Made by a program: the position numbers and the translations under genes. Below the pieces are notes generated by a model that did not search any database, was not told the DNA's origin, and saw nothing but the letters and a program-made list of their open reading frames with translations. From NCBI GenBank assembly GCA_024226535.1, contig JAAELP010000400.1, positions 40,344-104,343 of the forward strand: 64,000 bases of DNA. The letters run 5' to 3'. Shown here one piece after another: positions 25,124 to 33,422 of this stretch. This DNA is from Planctomycetota bacterium (GTDB taxonomy: Bacteria; Planctomycetota; Phycisphaerae; Phycisphaerales; SM1A02). The number at the start of each line of letters is the position of its first letter. Position 1 is the stretch's first letter.

Positions 25124-25219
25124 CTAGGTCCTGTCTGACGGCTCAGGAATCCGCCTGAGCACGGTCATTTCCGCCGTGGCGGCGTCGGTGAACCTCGGAA
25201 TATCCAGTGAATATGCCAT
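25124..25219 (-). CDS. 31-residue small ORF with strong ribosome-binding site
   Basis: Translates as MAYSLDIPRFTDAATAEMTV and a tail ending RRIPEPSDRT. The ATG is preceded by AAGGAGGTGA seven bases upstream, the best Shine-Dalgarno in the window. The TAG stop lies in the left inverted repeat, and the GNAT ATG follows two bases later, so translation would be coupled. No homologue is known to me. It may be a leader peptide, a small protein of the repeat element, or the first gene of the GNAT/deacetylase operon. Confidence 0.55.
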   Translation of the reverse strand: MAYSLDIPRFTDAATAEMTVLRRIPEPSDRT

Positions 25220-25290
25220 CGGCTCACCTCCTTGCCACGACGAAAAGCACCGTACTCACGCGAATCCCTGAGCCGTCAGACAGAACCTAG
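25124..25290. mobile_element. MITE-like element with 31-bp terminal inverted repeats
   Basis: The ends 25124-25154 and 25260-25290 are inverted copies, 28 of 31 bases identical, with all three differences being transitions. Both outer ends show CTAG. The 167-base interior has no transposase but does contain the small ORF. CTAG is the target preference of some IS5-family elements, so a non-autonomous IS-derived element is plausible. The right CTAG includes the TAG stop of the phosphohexomutase gene; the left one lies two bases from the GNAT ATG. No second copy was noticed in the window. Confidence 0.65.
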
Positions 25291-26675
25291 GCGAGCACCA
25301 GTCCCGCCGCCTCCGCCGCCTCCGCCGCGAGCGTCTCGGCGCGCTCGGCGGTCTCGGCCTCGGCGATGATGCGCGCGATCGGCTCGGTGTTGCTCGGACG
25401 CACGTGGACCCAGCCGTCGGGCAGATCGACCCGGACACCGTCGGCGGTGTTCACCCTGCACTCCGCCCCGTCGAAGTGATCCGCGACGGCCGCGAGGACG
25501 CCGGGCACGGCGTCGGTCCCGCCCATGTCCGCGAGGTCCACCTTGCGCTTGATCATGCCGTAGCGTGGCAGGTCGTCGACGATCGCCCCCAGCGGCCGTC
25601 CCTCCTCGGCGACGAGGCCGAGCACGAGCGCCATCGCCGCCAGCGAGTCCCGCACCCAGCACACCGGAGGGAAGACGACGCCGCCGTTGCCCTCCCCGCC
25701 AATGACGGCACCGGCGCGACGCATGGCCGCTACCACGTTCGCCTCGCCGACCGGCGTGCGCAGCACCGTCGAGCCGTGGGCGGCCGCGACATCGTCGATC
25801 ATCCGGCTCGTGGAGAGGTTCGCCGCGACATCACCGCCGCCGGCGACCTGGAGAACCCGCCGGGCGGCGAGGGCCAGCGTGTACTCCTCGCCGATGTAGC
25901 GTCCGCGCTCGTCGACGATCGCCAGGCGGTCGGCGTCCGGGTCCTGGGCGAACCCGCACGCGGCGCCGTGGACGGCGGTCGCTTCCGCCAGGTCGACCAG
26001 GTTCTCGCGGATCGGCTCCGGAACGTGGGCGAAGCGGCCCGTCGGCTCGCCGTTGAGGTGCTCCACGGTGCAGCCCAGGGCCTCGAGCAACATCCGACCG
26101 GACTCGGCTCCGCCCCCGTTGACCGAGTCGAGCACGACGTGGAACTTCGCGGCGCGGATCGGCCCGCAGTCCACGGCGTCGAGCACGCGGGCCACGTGGG
26201 TCTCGTGCCCGCTCTCGTCCCGTCGCACCGCCGCGAGATCGGTGACCGGCACGTACCCGATCACGCCGGCCCGGTACCGCTCGATGAGTTCCACCGCGAC
26301 CGGCGCGGCGAGCGCGACACCGTCGCCGTCGAGGCACTTGATCCCGTTCCACTCGATCGGGTTGTGCGACGCGGTCACGACGAGCCCCGCGTCGGCGCCG
26401 GCCTCGCCGATCATCACCCCCACCGTCGGCGTGGCGACGACTCCGAGGTCCACGACGCGGCACCCGGCGAGCACGAGCCCGCTCATCGCCGCCGCCGCGA
26501 ACGCCTCCCCGGAGGGCCGCGAGTCCCGCCCGAGCATGACCAGCGGGCTCGGCCCACGCGATTCCTTGACCAGCGTGGCGAACGTCGCGGCGAATCCCGC
26601 GGCGACCGCCGGGGTCATCGAGCGGCCGACGATGCCGCGGGCGCCGGAAACGGTGAGCATGAGGGGGGCGGACAT
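25287..26675 (-). CDS. glmM: phosphoglucosamine mutase / phosphohexomutase (GlmM-like)
   Basis: A 462-residue alpha-D-phosphohexomutase that moves phosphate between C6 and C1 of a hexosamine or hexose. The four domains are visible. GARGIVGRSM opens the protein. The phosphoserine loop is VTASHNPIEWNGIK (about residues 98-111). The metal-binding DPDADRLAIVD lies near 235-245, GEGNGGVVFPPV is the sugar loop, and RPSNTEPIARI binds phosphate. GlmM is the best guess but PGM/PMM activity cannot be excluded. A TATCCT -10-like hexamer seven bases before the ATG suggests a leaderless message. The TAG stop is part of the repeat element's CTAG. Confidence 0.9.
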   Translation of the reverse strand: MSAPLMLTVSGARGIVGRSMTPAVAAGFAATFATLVKESRGPSPLVMLGRDSRPSGEAFAAAAMSGLVLAGCRVVDLGVVATPTVGVMIGEAGADAGLVVTASHNPIEWNGIKCLDGDGVALAAPVAVELIERYRAGVIGYVPVTDLAAVRRDESGHETHVARVLDAVDCGPIRAAKFHVVLDSVNGGGAESGRMLLEALGCTVEHLNGEPTGRFAHVPEPIRENLVDLAEATAVHGAACGFAQDPDADRLAIVDERGRYIGEEYTLALAARRVLQVAGGGDVAANLSTSRMIDDVAAAHGSTVLRTPVGEANVVAAMRRAGAVIGGEGNGGVVFPPVCWVRDSLAAMALVLGLVAEEGRPLGAIVDDLPRYGMIKRKVDLADMGGTDAVPGVLAAVADHFDGAECRVNTADGVRVDLPDGWVHVRPSNTEPIARIIAEAETAERAETLAAEAAEAAGLVLA

Positions 26676-26682
26676 GGTGTGG

Positions 26683-26688
26683 AGGATA
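26683..26688 (-). promoter_or_regulatory. -10-like TATCCT for glmM
   Basis: TATCCT seven bases before the ATG at 26675, in the 64-base divergent gap with the QueD-like gene. A GGACGT/GGACGC hexamer tract lies between the two promoters. Confidence 0.45.
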
Positions 26689-26727
26689 GCGGTTTCGGGA
26701 GGGGGCGCGGACGTGGACGCGGGCGGG

Positions 26728-26733
26728 TACGCT
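26728..26733 (+). promoter_or_regulatory. -10-like TACGCT for the QueD/PTPS gene
   Basis: TACGCT ends six bases before the GTG start at 26740. Confidence 0.4.
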
Positions 26734-26739
26734 GCTCCC

Positions 26740-27120
26740 GTGCCGTACGAGTTGAGCGTCGATCGAGAGTTCTGTGCCGCCCACGCCCTGGTCATCGCCG
26801 GGCAGCGCGAGCCGGTGCACGGCCACAACTGGCACGTCACGCTCGTCGTCGCCGGCGACGCGCTCGACGGTGACGGGCTGCTCTGCGACTTCCACCTTCT
26901 CGAACGCGAACTGGACGACGTGCTCGCACCGCTGGACAACGCGGATCTCAACGCGACGCCGCCGTTCGACGAGGTGAACCCCACCGCCGAGCACGTCGCC
27001 CGGCACATCGCCGAGCAGATGCGACGACGTCTCGCCGCGTGCGGCGAGACGTCTCATGTGCATGTCGTTTCCGCCAGCGTCACCGAGGCTCCCGGCTGCC
27101 GCGCGACGTACCGTCCATGA
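26740..27120 (+). CDS. queD: 6-carboxytetrahydropterin synthase / PTPS family protein
   Basis: A 126-residue tunnelling-fold enzyme that converts dihydroneopterin triphosphate, in queuosine (QueD) or tetrahydropterin synthesis. The zinc ligands are the His in FCAAHAL and the pair in VHGHNWHV (about residues 26-33). The catalytic Cys lies in EFCAAHA, and the C-terminal SVTEAPGCRATY contains the pterin-anchoring Glu. The GTG at 26740 follows a -10-like hexamer by six bases. Its TGA directly abuts the stop codon of the convergent pilin gene, with no spacer. No other que genes are present. Confidence 0.92.
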   Translation: MPYELSVDREFCAAHALVIAGQREPVHGHNWHVTLVVAGDALDGDGLLCDFHLLERELDDVLAPLDNADLNATPPFDEVNPTAEHVARHIAEQMRRRLAACGETSHVHVVSASVTEAPGCRATYRP

Positions 27121-27732
27121 TTACCTGAACGCCGCCATCCGCGGCATCGCCGTCGCCACGAGCCGGATCGTCTCCAGCCGGTCACCGTCGAGATCGACGT
27201 CCATGTTGTCGTCGGGCACGATCGCGAGATCGATCGTCGCGCGGAACAGGTCGCGGCCGCGTTCGTATTCGAGCGTGAACGGCATGACCGGATCGCCGCC
27301 GGCGTCCGTCTGGGCGACGACGCCCTCCAGAAGGAGGTACGTGCCGCCGTCGTACTCGACGTACAGCGACTCGTTCTCGAGCAGCGGATCGGTCTCGATC
27401 CACCGGATGGTCATGATGTTGTTGTCGGTCGTGCGGAACTGGATGAAGTCGCTCTCGACGATCGAGTCCATCGGGTCCAGCGGGAACGGACCGAACTCGG
27501 TGCCCGTGCGGATGAGCGTGAGCATCCGGTTGATCGCGAGGCGGCCGATGGTGTGCGTCGAGGCGACCTCGGTGGTCGTCTGGTACGCCATGAACGACGC
27601 GTCGAGCGACACCATCGTCGCCGACAGCAATGCGGCCGAGATCGCGAGCGCCATGAGCAGCTCGACGAGGTTGAAGCCGCGACGGATCACGCGGCGGCGG
27701 GGCCGCGGGGCGAGGCGCAGTTGGTGCTTCAC
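27121..27732 (-). CDS. type IV pilin-like protein (PilW/GspJ-type)
   Basis: A 203-residue prepilin. The basic leader ends at Gly in RRVIRRGFNLVELLMALAIS: the G/F cleavage site is followed by Glu at +5 and a hydrophobic helix, the hallmarks processed by PilD peptidase. The C-terminal globular domain is beta-rich (about residues 70-203). The GTG start has GGAAGGAGG upstream and overlaps the stop of the PilX-like gene (GTGA). It is the last gene of the pil-like operon. It probably joins a minor-pilin tip complex. Confidence 0.82.
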   Translation of the reverse strand: MKHQLRLAPRPRRRVIRRGFNLVELLMALAISAALLSATMVSLDASFMAYQTTTEVASTHTIGRLAINRMLTLIRTGTEFGPFPLDPMDSIVESDFIQFRTTDNNIMTIRWIETDPLLENESLYVEYDGGTYLLLEGVVAQTDAGGDPVMPFTLEYERGRDLFRATIDLAIVPDDNMDVDLDGDRLETIRLVATAMPRMAAFR

Positions 27733-30140
27733 AGCGACCCTCCTTCCACGTAGGTCTCGGGAATCGGCTCCATCCGCGCCGGCCACGGGATGCCATCGGG
27801 CAGCAGCGCTTCGGGGTCGTAGCGCAGCCGGATCTCCCCGAAGCCGTTGAACGAGCCGGAGGCGGGATCGATGCCCTCGTCGTCACCGTCCGCTGGCCCG
27901 AAGTACCCGATCGTCGTGTTGAACGCGTCGGCCTGTCCGCCGTAGGAGAGCGGGCCGGCGCCGAGGACCGGCCGGAAGGTCATGAGCAGCGTGCCGTGTA
28001 CGTTCGCCGTTCCCCGGGTGTCGAGGATGCCCGCGATGATGACGCCCTTGAGGTTCACCGACGGCGTCGCGCCCGGGGTCGCGCCCTGCTGGTTGTCGAA
28101 GCTGCCGACGTCCACCGACCAGCCGGGCAGGAGGATCGAGCTCTTGGCGAGCTCCGTCCGGGTCGCCGCGCCCATGCTGTTCAGGGCGGCGGCGAGCGCG
28201 GCCGCGTCCGGCTGGGCGAGCAGGTTCGAATCGGTGGGATCGATGTAGAAGCGCGTCGTGCCCGTGATCTGCACCTTGTTGCGCCAGTGCGTGTACTCGT
28301 CCAGACGGTCGCCGGCGATGGAGCCGAGGAACGTGCAGTTGTGGAAGCGAATGTTGTTGGAGATCAACCGCGTGTCCGCGACGATGTCGCCGGCGGCGAT
28401 GTCCGCCGCCGTGGGCAGGCTCGGGAAGCGCGGCGTGTACGTCGTGTAGTTGTGCGTCTCCAGGGCGCCGGCGTAGTTCCAGTCCTTGTGGTCGCAGTCA
28501 CGCTCCGACTCGATGAACGTCACCCCGATGAACGTGCAGTCCTCGTACAGCGCGTTGTTGCCCATCGGGATCCGCTGGTTGCGGAAGGTGAAGCCGTCGA
28601 AGATCGGACGCTGGTAGTAGTCGTACGCGCCGGCCGACCCGAAGGGGACGGCTTCCCACGTGGCGGGGGAGGCGGCGGTGAACGTCCCGGCGGCCTCCGC
28701 GTCGCCGACGAGCAGGGCCGGGTCCGCGGTCGCCCCGCCACCGAGGCCCGCGCCGGAAGGCGCGGCCACCTGTGTCTCGAACCACGACTGGCTGTCGTTG
28801 AACATCGCCGTGGTGATTTCCAGAAGCTCCTCGGGCGGAACGTCGAACGTGACCGGGGCCACCTCGATCTCGGCGCGGACCGGGCCCTGGACCACCGACT
28901 GGTAGGTCACACCGTGCTCCGCTTCCCAGGCCGCGCGGCCGACGGCGAACGCGAGCCGCCCGTTCAGCTTGGCGTAGAGATCCGCTCCGTTGATCACGCC
29001 GTCGCGGTAGCCGAGGCCGATGTCGCTGGCGGTCACCGCCCCGTCACCGTCGCGATCCGGCACCGCTTCGTCGATGAGACGCCCGAGCTGGCTGTCGATG
29101 AGGTCGCCGCCGCCATCCTCGAACTCGTTGCTGAGCGCGCCGTAGCCCGCCGCGGCCGCGAGCACCGGGTCGTACACGACGACGCCGTCGGCCGGATCGG
29201 TGTCAAAGGCGCGGAGGAACAGGTCGTAGTCGTCCACGTACTCGTCGCCGTCGTAGTCCACGAGCGCGGGAACGCTCGCGATGTTGGCGCCCTCCACCGG
29301 GTGGTGAACGCGGAGTCGGCTGTCCCCGTCGGCGTCGTCGAGCGCGACCTGCGCGTAGAGGAGGTCGAGGTCGGCGTCGAGCGTGGCGTCGAGGAAGTAG
29401 AAGTCGCTGCGCATCACGAGCGGGTCACCGTTCTCGGTGGTCAGCTCGTTGGCGTTGGTGCCGTAGAGCGAGCCCAGCGGGCCTTCCACGAGCACGTTCT
29501 TCCCGATCATGATGCGGTTGGGGCTGAGGACCGCGTACTCGATCTTCTTGTTGATGCGGAAGTCCATCTGGAGCACGCGCGTGATGGGCCCGTCCACGCC
29601 CATGGCGGTCACGCGGATCATGGGCACGAGGTCGAGTAGCTCGTAGCGAAGGCGGAAGTGCGGCGCGTCCGGATCGCTGCTCATCGCGATGGGGCGAACG
29701 AGCAGGATGCCGTCCGTCGTGTCGATCGACGGCAGCGACGCGTCACCGGGCTCGATGATGAGGCTGTGCGCGTCGTCAACGTGCGCGTCGCGGACCGCCT
29801 GCATGACGCCGGAGGGCGCTGGCCCGGTGAATCCGCCCGGCGGCGGCAGCACCGTGTACTCGGCGGGATCGAGCGTGCCCACCCAGAGCTCCTCCGCGAA
29901 CGTCGCGTCGATGATGCCTTCCTCGACGACGAAACGGGAGGTCTCCTCGTTGAGCCGTCGGGCGGCGAAGACCATGCCGGTCTCCGCGGCGCTCATCGCC
30001 CGCGAGACCTTCAGCCCGGAGTCGGCGGTGCGGAGGTTCCCCTGCGCGACGACCGCCATGGCGGCCGCGAGCGATCCGAAGATCACGAGGAACATCATCG
30101 CCAGGATCGACGCCACGCCGCGTCGCCGGCGCGCCGTCAT
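27729..30140 (-). CDS. PilX-like pilus-assembly protein with dockerin-like calcium motifs
   Basis: An 803-residue protein. The N-terminus TARRRRGVASILAMMFLVIFG is a PilX-type membrane anchor; AMSAAETGMVFAARRL follows. The large extracytoplasmic part contains two dockerin/EF-like motifs, YDGDEYVDDYD (about residues 296-306) and DRDGDGAVTASD (about 362-373), then a Ser/Thr-rich middle. A repeat-like C-terminal half, with ALYEDCTFIGVTF and IRFHNCTFLGSI, suggests a beta-helix. It could be a pilus-tip adhesin. The ATG at 30140 has GGGAGA upstream; an ATG at 30191 with AGAAGG is also credible. Confidence 0.75.
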   Translation of the reverse strand: MTARRRRGVASILAMMFLVIFGSLAAAMAVVAQGNLRTADSGLKVSRAMSAAETGMVFAARRLNEETSRFVVEEGIIDATFAEELWVGTLDPAEYTVLPPPGGFTGPAPSGVMQAVRDAHVDDAHSLIIEPGDASLPSIDTTDGILLVRPIAMSSDPDAPHFRLRYELLDLVPMIRVTAMGVDGPITRVLQMDFRINKKIEYAVLSPNRIMIGKNVLVEGPLGSLYGTNANELTTENGDPLVMRSDFYFLDATLDADLDLLYAQVALDDADGDSRLRVHHPVEGANIASVPALVDYDGDEYVDDYDLFLRAFDTDPADGVVVYDPVLAAAAGYGALSNEFEDGGGDLIDSQLGRLIDEAVPDRDGDGAVTASDIGLGYRDGVINGADLYAKLNGRLAFAVGRAAWEAEHGVTYQSVVQGPVRAEIEVAPVTFDVPPEELLEITTAMFNDSQSWFETQVAAPSGAGLGGGATADPALLVGDAEAAGTFTAASPATWEAVPFGSAGAYDYYQRPIFDGFTFRNQRIPMGNNALYEDCTFIGVTFIESERDCDHKDWNYAGALETHNYTTYTPRFPSLPTAADIAAGDIVADTRLISNNIRFHNCTFLGSIAGDRLDEYTHWRNKVQITGTTRFYIDPTDSNLLAQPDAAALAAALNSMGAATRTELAKSSILLPGWSVDVGSFDNQQGATPGATPSVNLKGVIIAGILDTRGTANVHGTLLMTFRPVLGAGPLSYGGQADAFNTTIGYFGPADGDDEGIDPASGSFNGFGEIRLRYDPEALLPDGIPWPARMEPIPETYVEGGSL

Positions 30141-30249
30141 CGCCCGGCATCTCCCGTGCCTTGAAGAGCGCTTCACGAACAATTGGACCATCGGACCTTC
30201 TCCACACCTCCGCTGCGGCGAAACGAACTCCCCCGACGCCGCGGTATTG

Positions 30250-30861
30250 TCAGTTGGGCGCGATCCACGACACCACGGTCATGTCCGTGGCCACGCCAGC
30301 GGTGCGACCCTGGTACTGAATGAGCACCTCCACCACGATCATGTCAGTCGTACCGTCGGCGACCGGCGTCGCGTTGGAAATGTCGTTGGGATCGACGTTC
30401 CTCACGGTCACCACCTGCGACCACCCGGGCATGTTCGCGATGACCTCGCGCCGGGCGTTGATCGGACCGTTGTCGGTCGTGCCCGCGTCCCAGTCGGCGT
30501 CGAAGATCAGCCCGCCACCGCCGCCGTCGAAGTCGTCGAGGTCGTCGTAGTCGTCCCAGCTCAGTTCATTGGGCTCCGGGCCCCAGTACGCGTTGCCGGT
30601 CACCGGATCGTGACGGGGCAGGTTCAGCGTCATCTCGCGGATCTCGTTGCCGAGCCGCTGGGCCGTGCTCGCATGCGTCGACCAGTTGTTCTGTTGGTGG
30701 AACGCTTGCTGCGCGCCGACCATCGCGAGCACGCCCACACCGACCACGACCGTCGCGAGGGCGGTCTCGATCAGCGTGAAGCCCGCGCGCGCCGACGACC
30801 GAGGTCGACCCCCGACTCGTCGCGCGGAACGACGTGTACTCGTCCTGATGTCGCTCGTCAT
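30250..30861 (-). CDS. type IV pilin-like protein (PilV-type)
   Basis: A 203-residue prepilin. A basic leader of about 27 residues precedes AGFTLIETALATVVVGVGVLAMVG, where the G/F cleavage site and Glu+5 are intact. An acidic Gly-rich loop (DDYDDLDDFDGGGGG, about residues 104-118) sits in the globular domain and may bind cations. It lies between the pilC gene and the PilX-like gene on the same strand. Confidence 0.82.
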   Translation of the reverse strand: MTSDIRTSTRRSARRVGGRPRSSARAGFTLIETALATVVVGVGVLAMVGAQQAFHQQNNWSTHASTAQRLGNEIREMTLNLPRHDPVTGNAYWGPEPNELSWDDYDDLDDFDGGGGGLIFDADWDAGTTDNGPINARREVIANMPGWSQVVTVRNVDPNDISNATPVADGTTDMIVVEVLIQYQGRTAGVATDMTVVSWIAPN

Positions 30862-30898
30862 CCTTCCGACTCCTTCATGCGCCCGGGCTCGTGCCCGC

Positions 30899-32128
30899 TC
30901 ACCCTCCGACCAGGTTGCTCATCTTGAAGATCGGGAGGATGATCGCCATGGCGATGAAGCCGACGATTCCACCCATGACGATGATCATCAGCGGCTCGAT
31001 CATGCTCGTGACCGTCTTGATCGCGTCGCGCAGGGCCTTCTGGTAGTAGACCGAGATCTCCTCGAGAACCTCGCCCATGCGGCCCGACTCCTCGCCCGCG
31101 CCGATCATCTGCACGACCGACTTCGGCAACAGCGTCGAGCGGACGAGTTGCGACTGCACCTTCTTGCCCTGCTTCACCGCGGCGTAGACGTTGCGCCACA
31201 TCTTCTTGTAGAGCAGGTTGCCCGAGATGTCGCCGGTGATCGCGAGCGTGTCGAGCATCGGCACGCCCGCGTTCAGAAGCTCGCCCATCGTGTGCAGGGA
31301 GCGGCTCACGTACAACGCGCGGAACATGCGCTTGAACAGCGGCACCGTGAGCTTCGACTTGTCGAACCAGAGACGCCCGAGCTCGGTCTTCAGGAAGAGC
31401 GCGAGCGCGATCACGACCGCGACCAGCATGATGACGACGATCCACCAGAACGCCACCATCCACTCCGACAGGCCCATCAGGAACTTCGTGGGCCACGGCA
31501 GGACCGACTCCTTGCCCTTGAACACGTCGGCGAACCGCGGCAGCACGAACGTCAGCAGGAAGACCGTGACGCTGATCGCCATGCCGCCGATGATCGCCGG
31601 GTAGATGCTGGCCCCGATGACCATCTTGCGCGTCTCGAGCTGCTGGGCGATGTACGCCGCGATGCGATCGAGCATCTTCGCGAACGAACCGCTCATCTCC
31701 GACGCCCGCACCATGTTCAGGTAGAGCGGTCCGAAGAGCTTGGGGTACTTCGCAATGGCCTCGGAGAACTGCTTGCCGGACTCGACGTCCGTCTTGAGCG
31801 AGGCGAGGATCTTGCGGAACTTCGGGTTCGTGGTCTGATCGGCGATTCCCTCGAGGGCCACACGAAGGCTGATGCCGGCGCGGATCATGACCGCGAGCTG
31901 CGTCGTGAAGTCGAGGATGTCCTTCTGCGAAGGGCCAGACGAGTAGTTCAGCGCCTTGATGATCTGGCTGCCGATCTGCTTGGTGTGCGCCTGCACCGGC
32001 ACCAAGGACATCACGTGGTGGCCCTGGCTGCGCAGCGTAGCTGCCGCGCTCGACGCGCTGTCCGCGGCGAGCACACCGGCCTGGACCTGGCCGGAGGCGA
32101 GCCTTGCCTGGAAGCGATACTGAGGCAT
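30899..32128 (-). CDS. pilC: type IV pilus inner-membrane platform protein PilC/GspF
   Basis: A 409-residue inner-membrane platform protein that couples the pilus motor ATPases to pilin assembly. It has two T2SF repeats, each ending in hydrophobic helices. In the first, FTTQLAVMIRAGISLRVALEGIAD (from about residue 73) and ETRKMVIGASIYPAIIGG appear; in the second, SRSLHTMGELLNAGVPMLDTL (from about 275) and MIEPLMIIVMGGIVGFIAMAI. It ends at GGVSG-like LVGG. Length matches PilC. The gap to pilT upstream is 21 bases, so these are co-transcribed. Confidence 0.95.
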   Translation of the reverse strand: MPQYRFQARLASGQVQAGVLAADSASSAAATLRSQGHHVMSLVPVQAHTKQIGSQIIKALNYSSGPSQKDILDFTTQLAVMIRAGISLRVALEGIADQTTNPKFRKILASLKTDVESGKQFSEAIAKYPKLFGPLYLNMVRASEMSGSFAKMLDRIAAYIAQQLETRKMVIGASIYPAIIGGMAISVTVFLLTFVLPRFADVFKGKESVLPWPTKFLMGLSEWMVAFWWIVVIMLVAVVIALALFLKTELGRLWFDKSKLTVPLFKRMFRALYVSRSLHTMGELLNAGVPMLDTLAITGDISGNLLYKKMWRNVYAAVKQGKKVQSQLVRSTLLPKSVVQMIGAGEESGRMGEVLEEISVYYQKALRDAIKTVTSMIEPLMIIVMGGIVGFIAMAIILPIFKMSNLVGG

Positions 32129-32149
32129 GCGGTCTCCGTCCCTCCTGGA

Positions 32150-33205
32150 TCACGCAGCGAGCTGACGCTCGATCTTGTCCGGATACGCCGCCTGGGCGAC
32201 CGCATCCTCGCGGCTGATGAGACCGTTGAAGTAGAGCTCGGCGATCGAGCTGTCGAGGCTGATCATGCCCATCTGACGGCTCGTATCGATCACGTTCGGG
32301 ATCTCGAACGTGCGCGCCTCGCGGATGATGTTGCGCACCGCGGGCGTGCACAGCATGACCTCCACCGCCGGCACCATGCCCGGGCGATCGATCCGGCTGA
32401 ACAGCGTCTGAGACACGACCGCCTGGAGCGTATTGCCCAGCATCGACCGGATCTGGTTCTGCTGGTTCGCCGGGTACATGTCGATGATTCGCTCGACCGT
32501 CTGCGACGCGTTCACGGTGTGCAACGTCGAGAGCACGAGGTGGCCCGTTTCCGCGGCAGAGATCGCCAGGGCCGTCGTGTCCAGGTCGCGCATCTCGCCG
32601 ACGAGGATGATGTCCGGGTCCTGACGCAGCGAGTGCTTCAGGCCCGACGCGAAGCTCGGCATGTCCTGTCCCAGCTCGCGTTGCTCGATGAGGCACTTCT
32701 TCGACTCGAGGGAGTACTCGATCGGGTCCTCGAGCGTCATGATGTGCTTGCGGTAGCGCTCGTTCATCGACTCGATCATCGCCGCGAGCGTGGTCGTCTT
32801 GCCCGAGCCGGTATCGCCCGTCACGAGCACGAGCCCGCGAGGCAGATACGTCAGGCGGCTGATCACTTCGGGGAGATTCAGCGCTTCCAGCGGCGGCGCC
32901 TGCGTGCGAATGACACGCATCGCCAGCGCAATCGACGCCCGCTGCATGTGGGCGTTCACGCGGTAGCGGTTGAGCTGCGGGATCTCGTAGGAGAAGTCCA
33001 GGTCGAGCGTCTCGTAGAAACGCTCCATCTGGCTCTCCACGGTCATCTCCCGCAGGGCTCCCTCGACCGTCTCGGCGGTCAGCACCGGGTGGTCCAGCGG
33101 AGTCATGACGGTGTTGACCCTCATCATCGGCGGGTGCCCGCTGACGATGTGGATGTCCGAGGCGTTGTGCTCGTGTGCCGTGCGAAGGATGTCGAGGAGG
33201 TTCAT
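32150..33205 (-). CDS. pilT: pilus retraction ATPase PilT
   Basis: A 351-residue hexameric ATPase that powers pilus retraction, with an N-terminal PAS-like domain (ASDIHIVSGHPPMMRV) and a RecA-type core. Walker A is GDTGSGKTTT (about residues 128-137). The Asp box is VGEMRDLDTTA, and ETGHLVLSTLHTVNA is the His box. The PilT/PilU-specific GMVPAVEVML follows. The ATG at 33205 has GGAG eight bases upstream; an in-frame GTG at 33229 is less likely. No pilB, pilM-Q or pilD is in the window. It heads the five-gene pilus operon. Confidence 0.96.
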   Translation of the reverse strand: MNLLDILRTAHEHNASDIHIVSGHPPMMRVNTVMTPLDHPVLTAETVEGALREMTVESQMERFYETLDLDFSYEIPQLNRYRVNAHMQRASIALAMRVIRTQAPPLEALNLPEVISRLTYLPRGLVLVTGDTGSGKTTTLAAMIESMNERYRKHIMTLEDPIEYSLESKKCLIEQRELGQDMPSFASGLKHSLRQDPDIILVGEMRDLDTTALAISAAETGHLVLSTLHTVNASQTVERIIDMYPANQQNQIRSMLGNTLQAVVSQTLFSRIDRPGMVPAVEVMLCTPAVRNIIREARTFEIPNVIDTSRQMGMISLDSSIAELYFNGLISREDAVAQAAYPDKIERQLAA

Positions 33206-33378
33206 CAACGAACTCCAGCTCTTGACCACAGGATGGGATGATCGGCCAAGGGCTTATCGACATGGCCCAACGATCGAATAACCTCCCGCGAAAACCAATC
33301 GGCGGTGCTGGGCGGAGTTCACCGCGCAGCGAGACTATGCAGCATGTAGGAATCAGCGAAGGCCGATAAGCGCGGCGC

Positions 33379-33422
33379 GGTCGCGGACACGGTCGCGGAC
33401 ACGGTCGCGGACACGGACCCGG
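33379..33422. repeat. 12-bp tandem repeat GGTCGCGGACAC x3
   Basis: Three perfect copies of GGTCGCGGACAC followed by related hexamers end exactly at the stop codon of the LEA14-like gene. It lies between that gene and pilT. Confidence 0.9.

Noticed and set aside
30647..33241. 864-codon plus-strand ORF opposite pilC/pilT
   Set aside because: Composition rich in His, Arg and Asp, typical of antisense GC-skewed reading frames; the minus strand encodes clear PilC and PilT.
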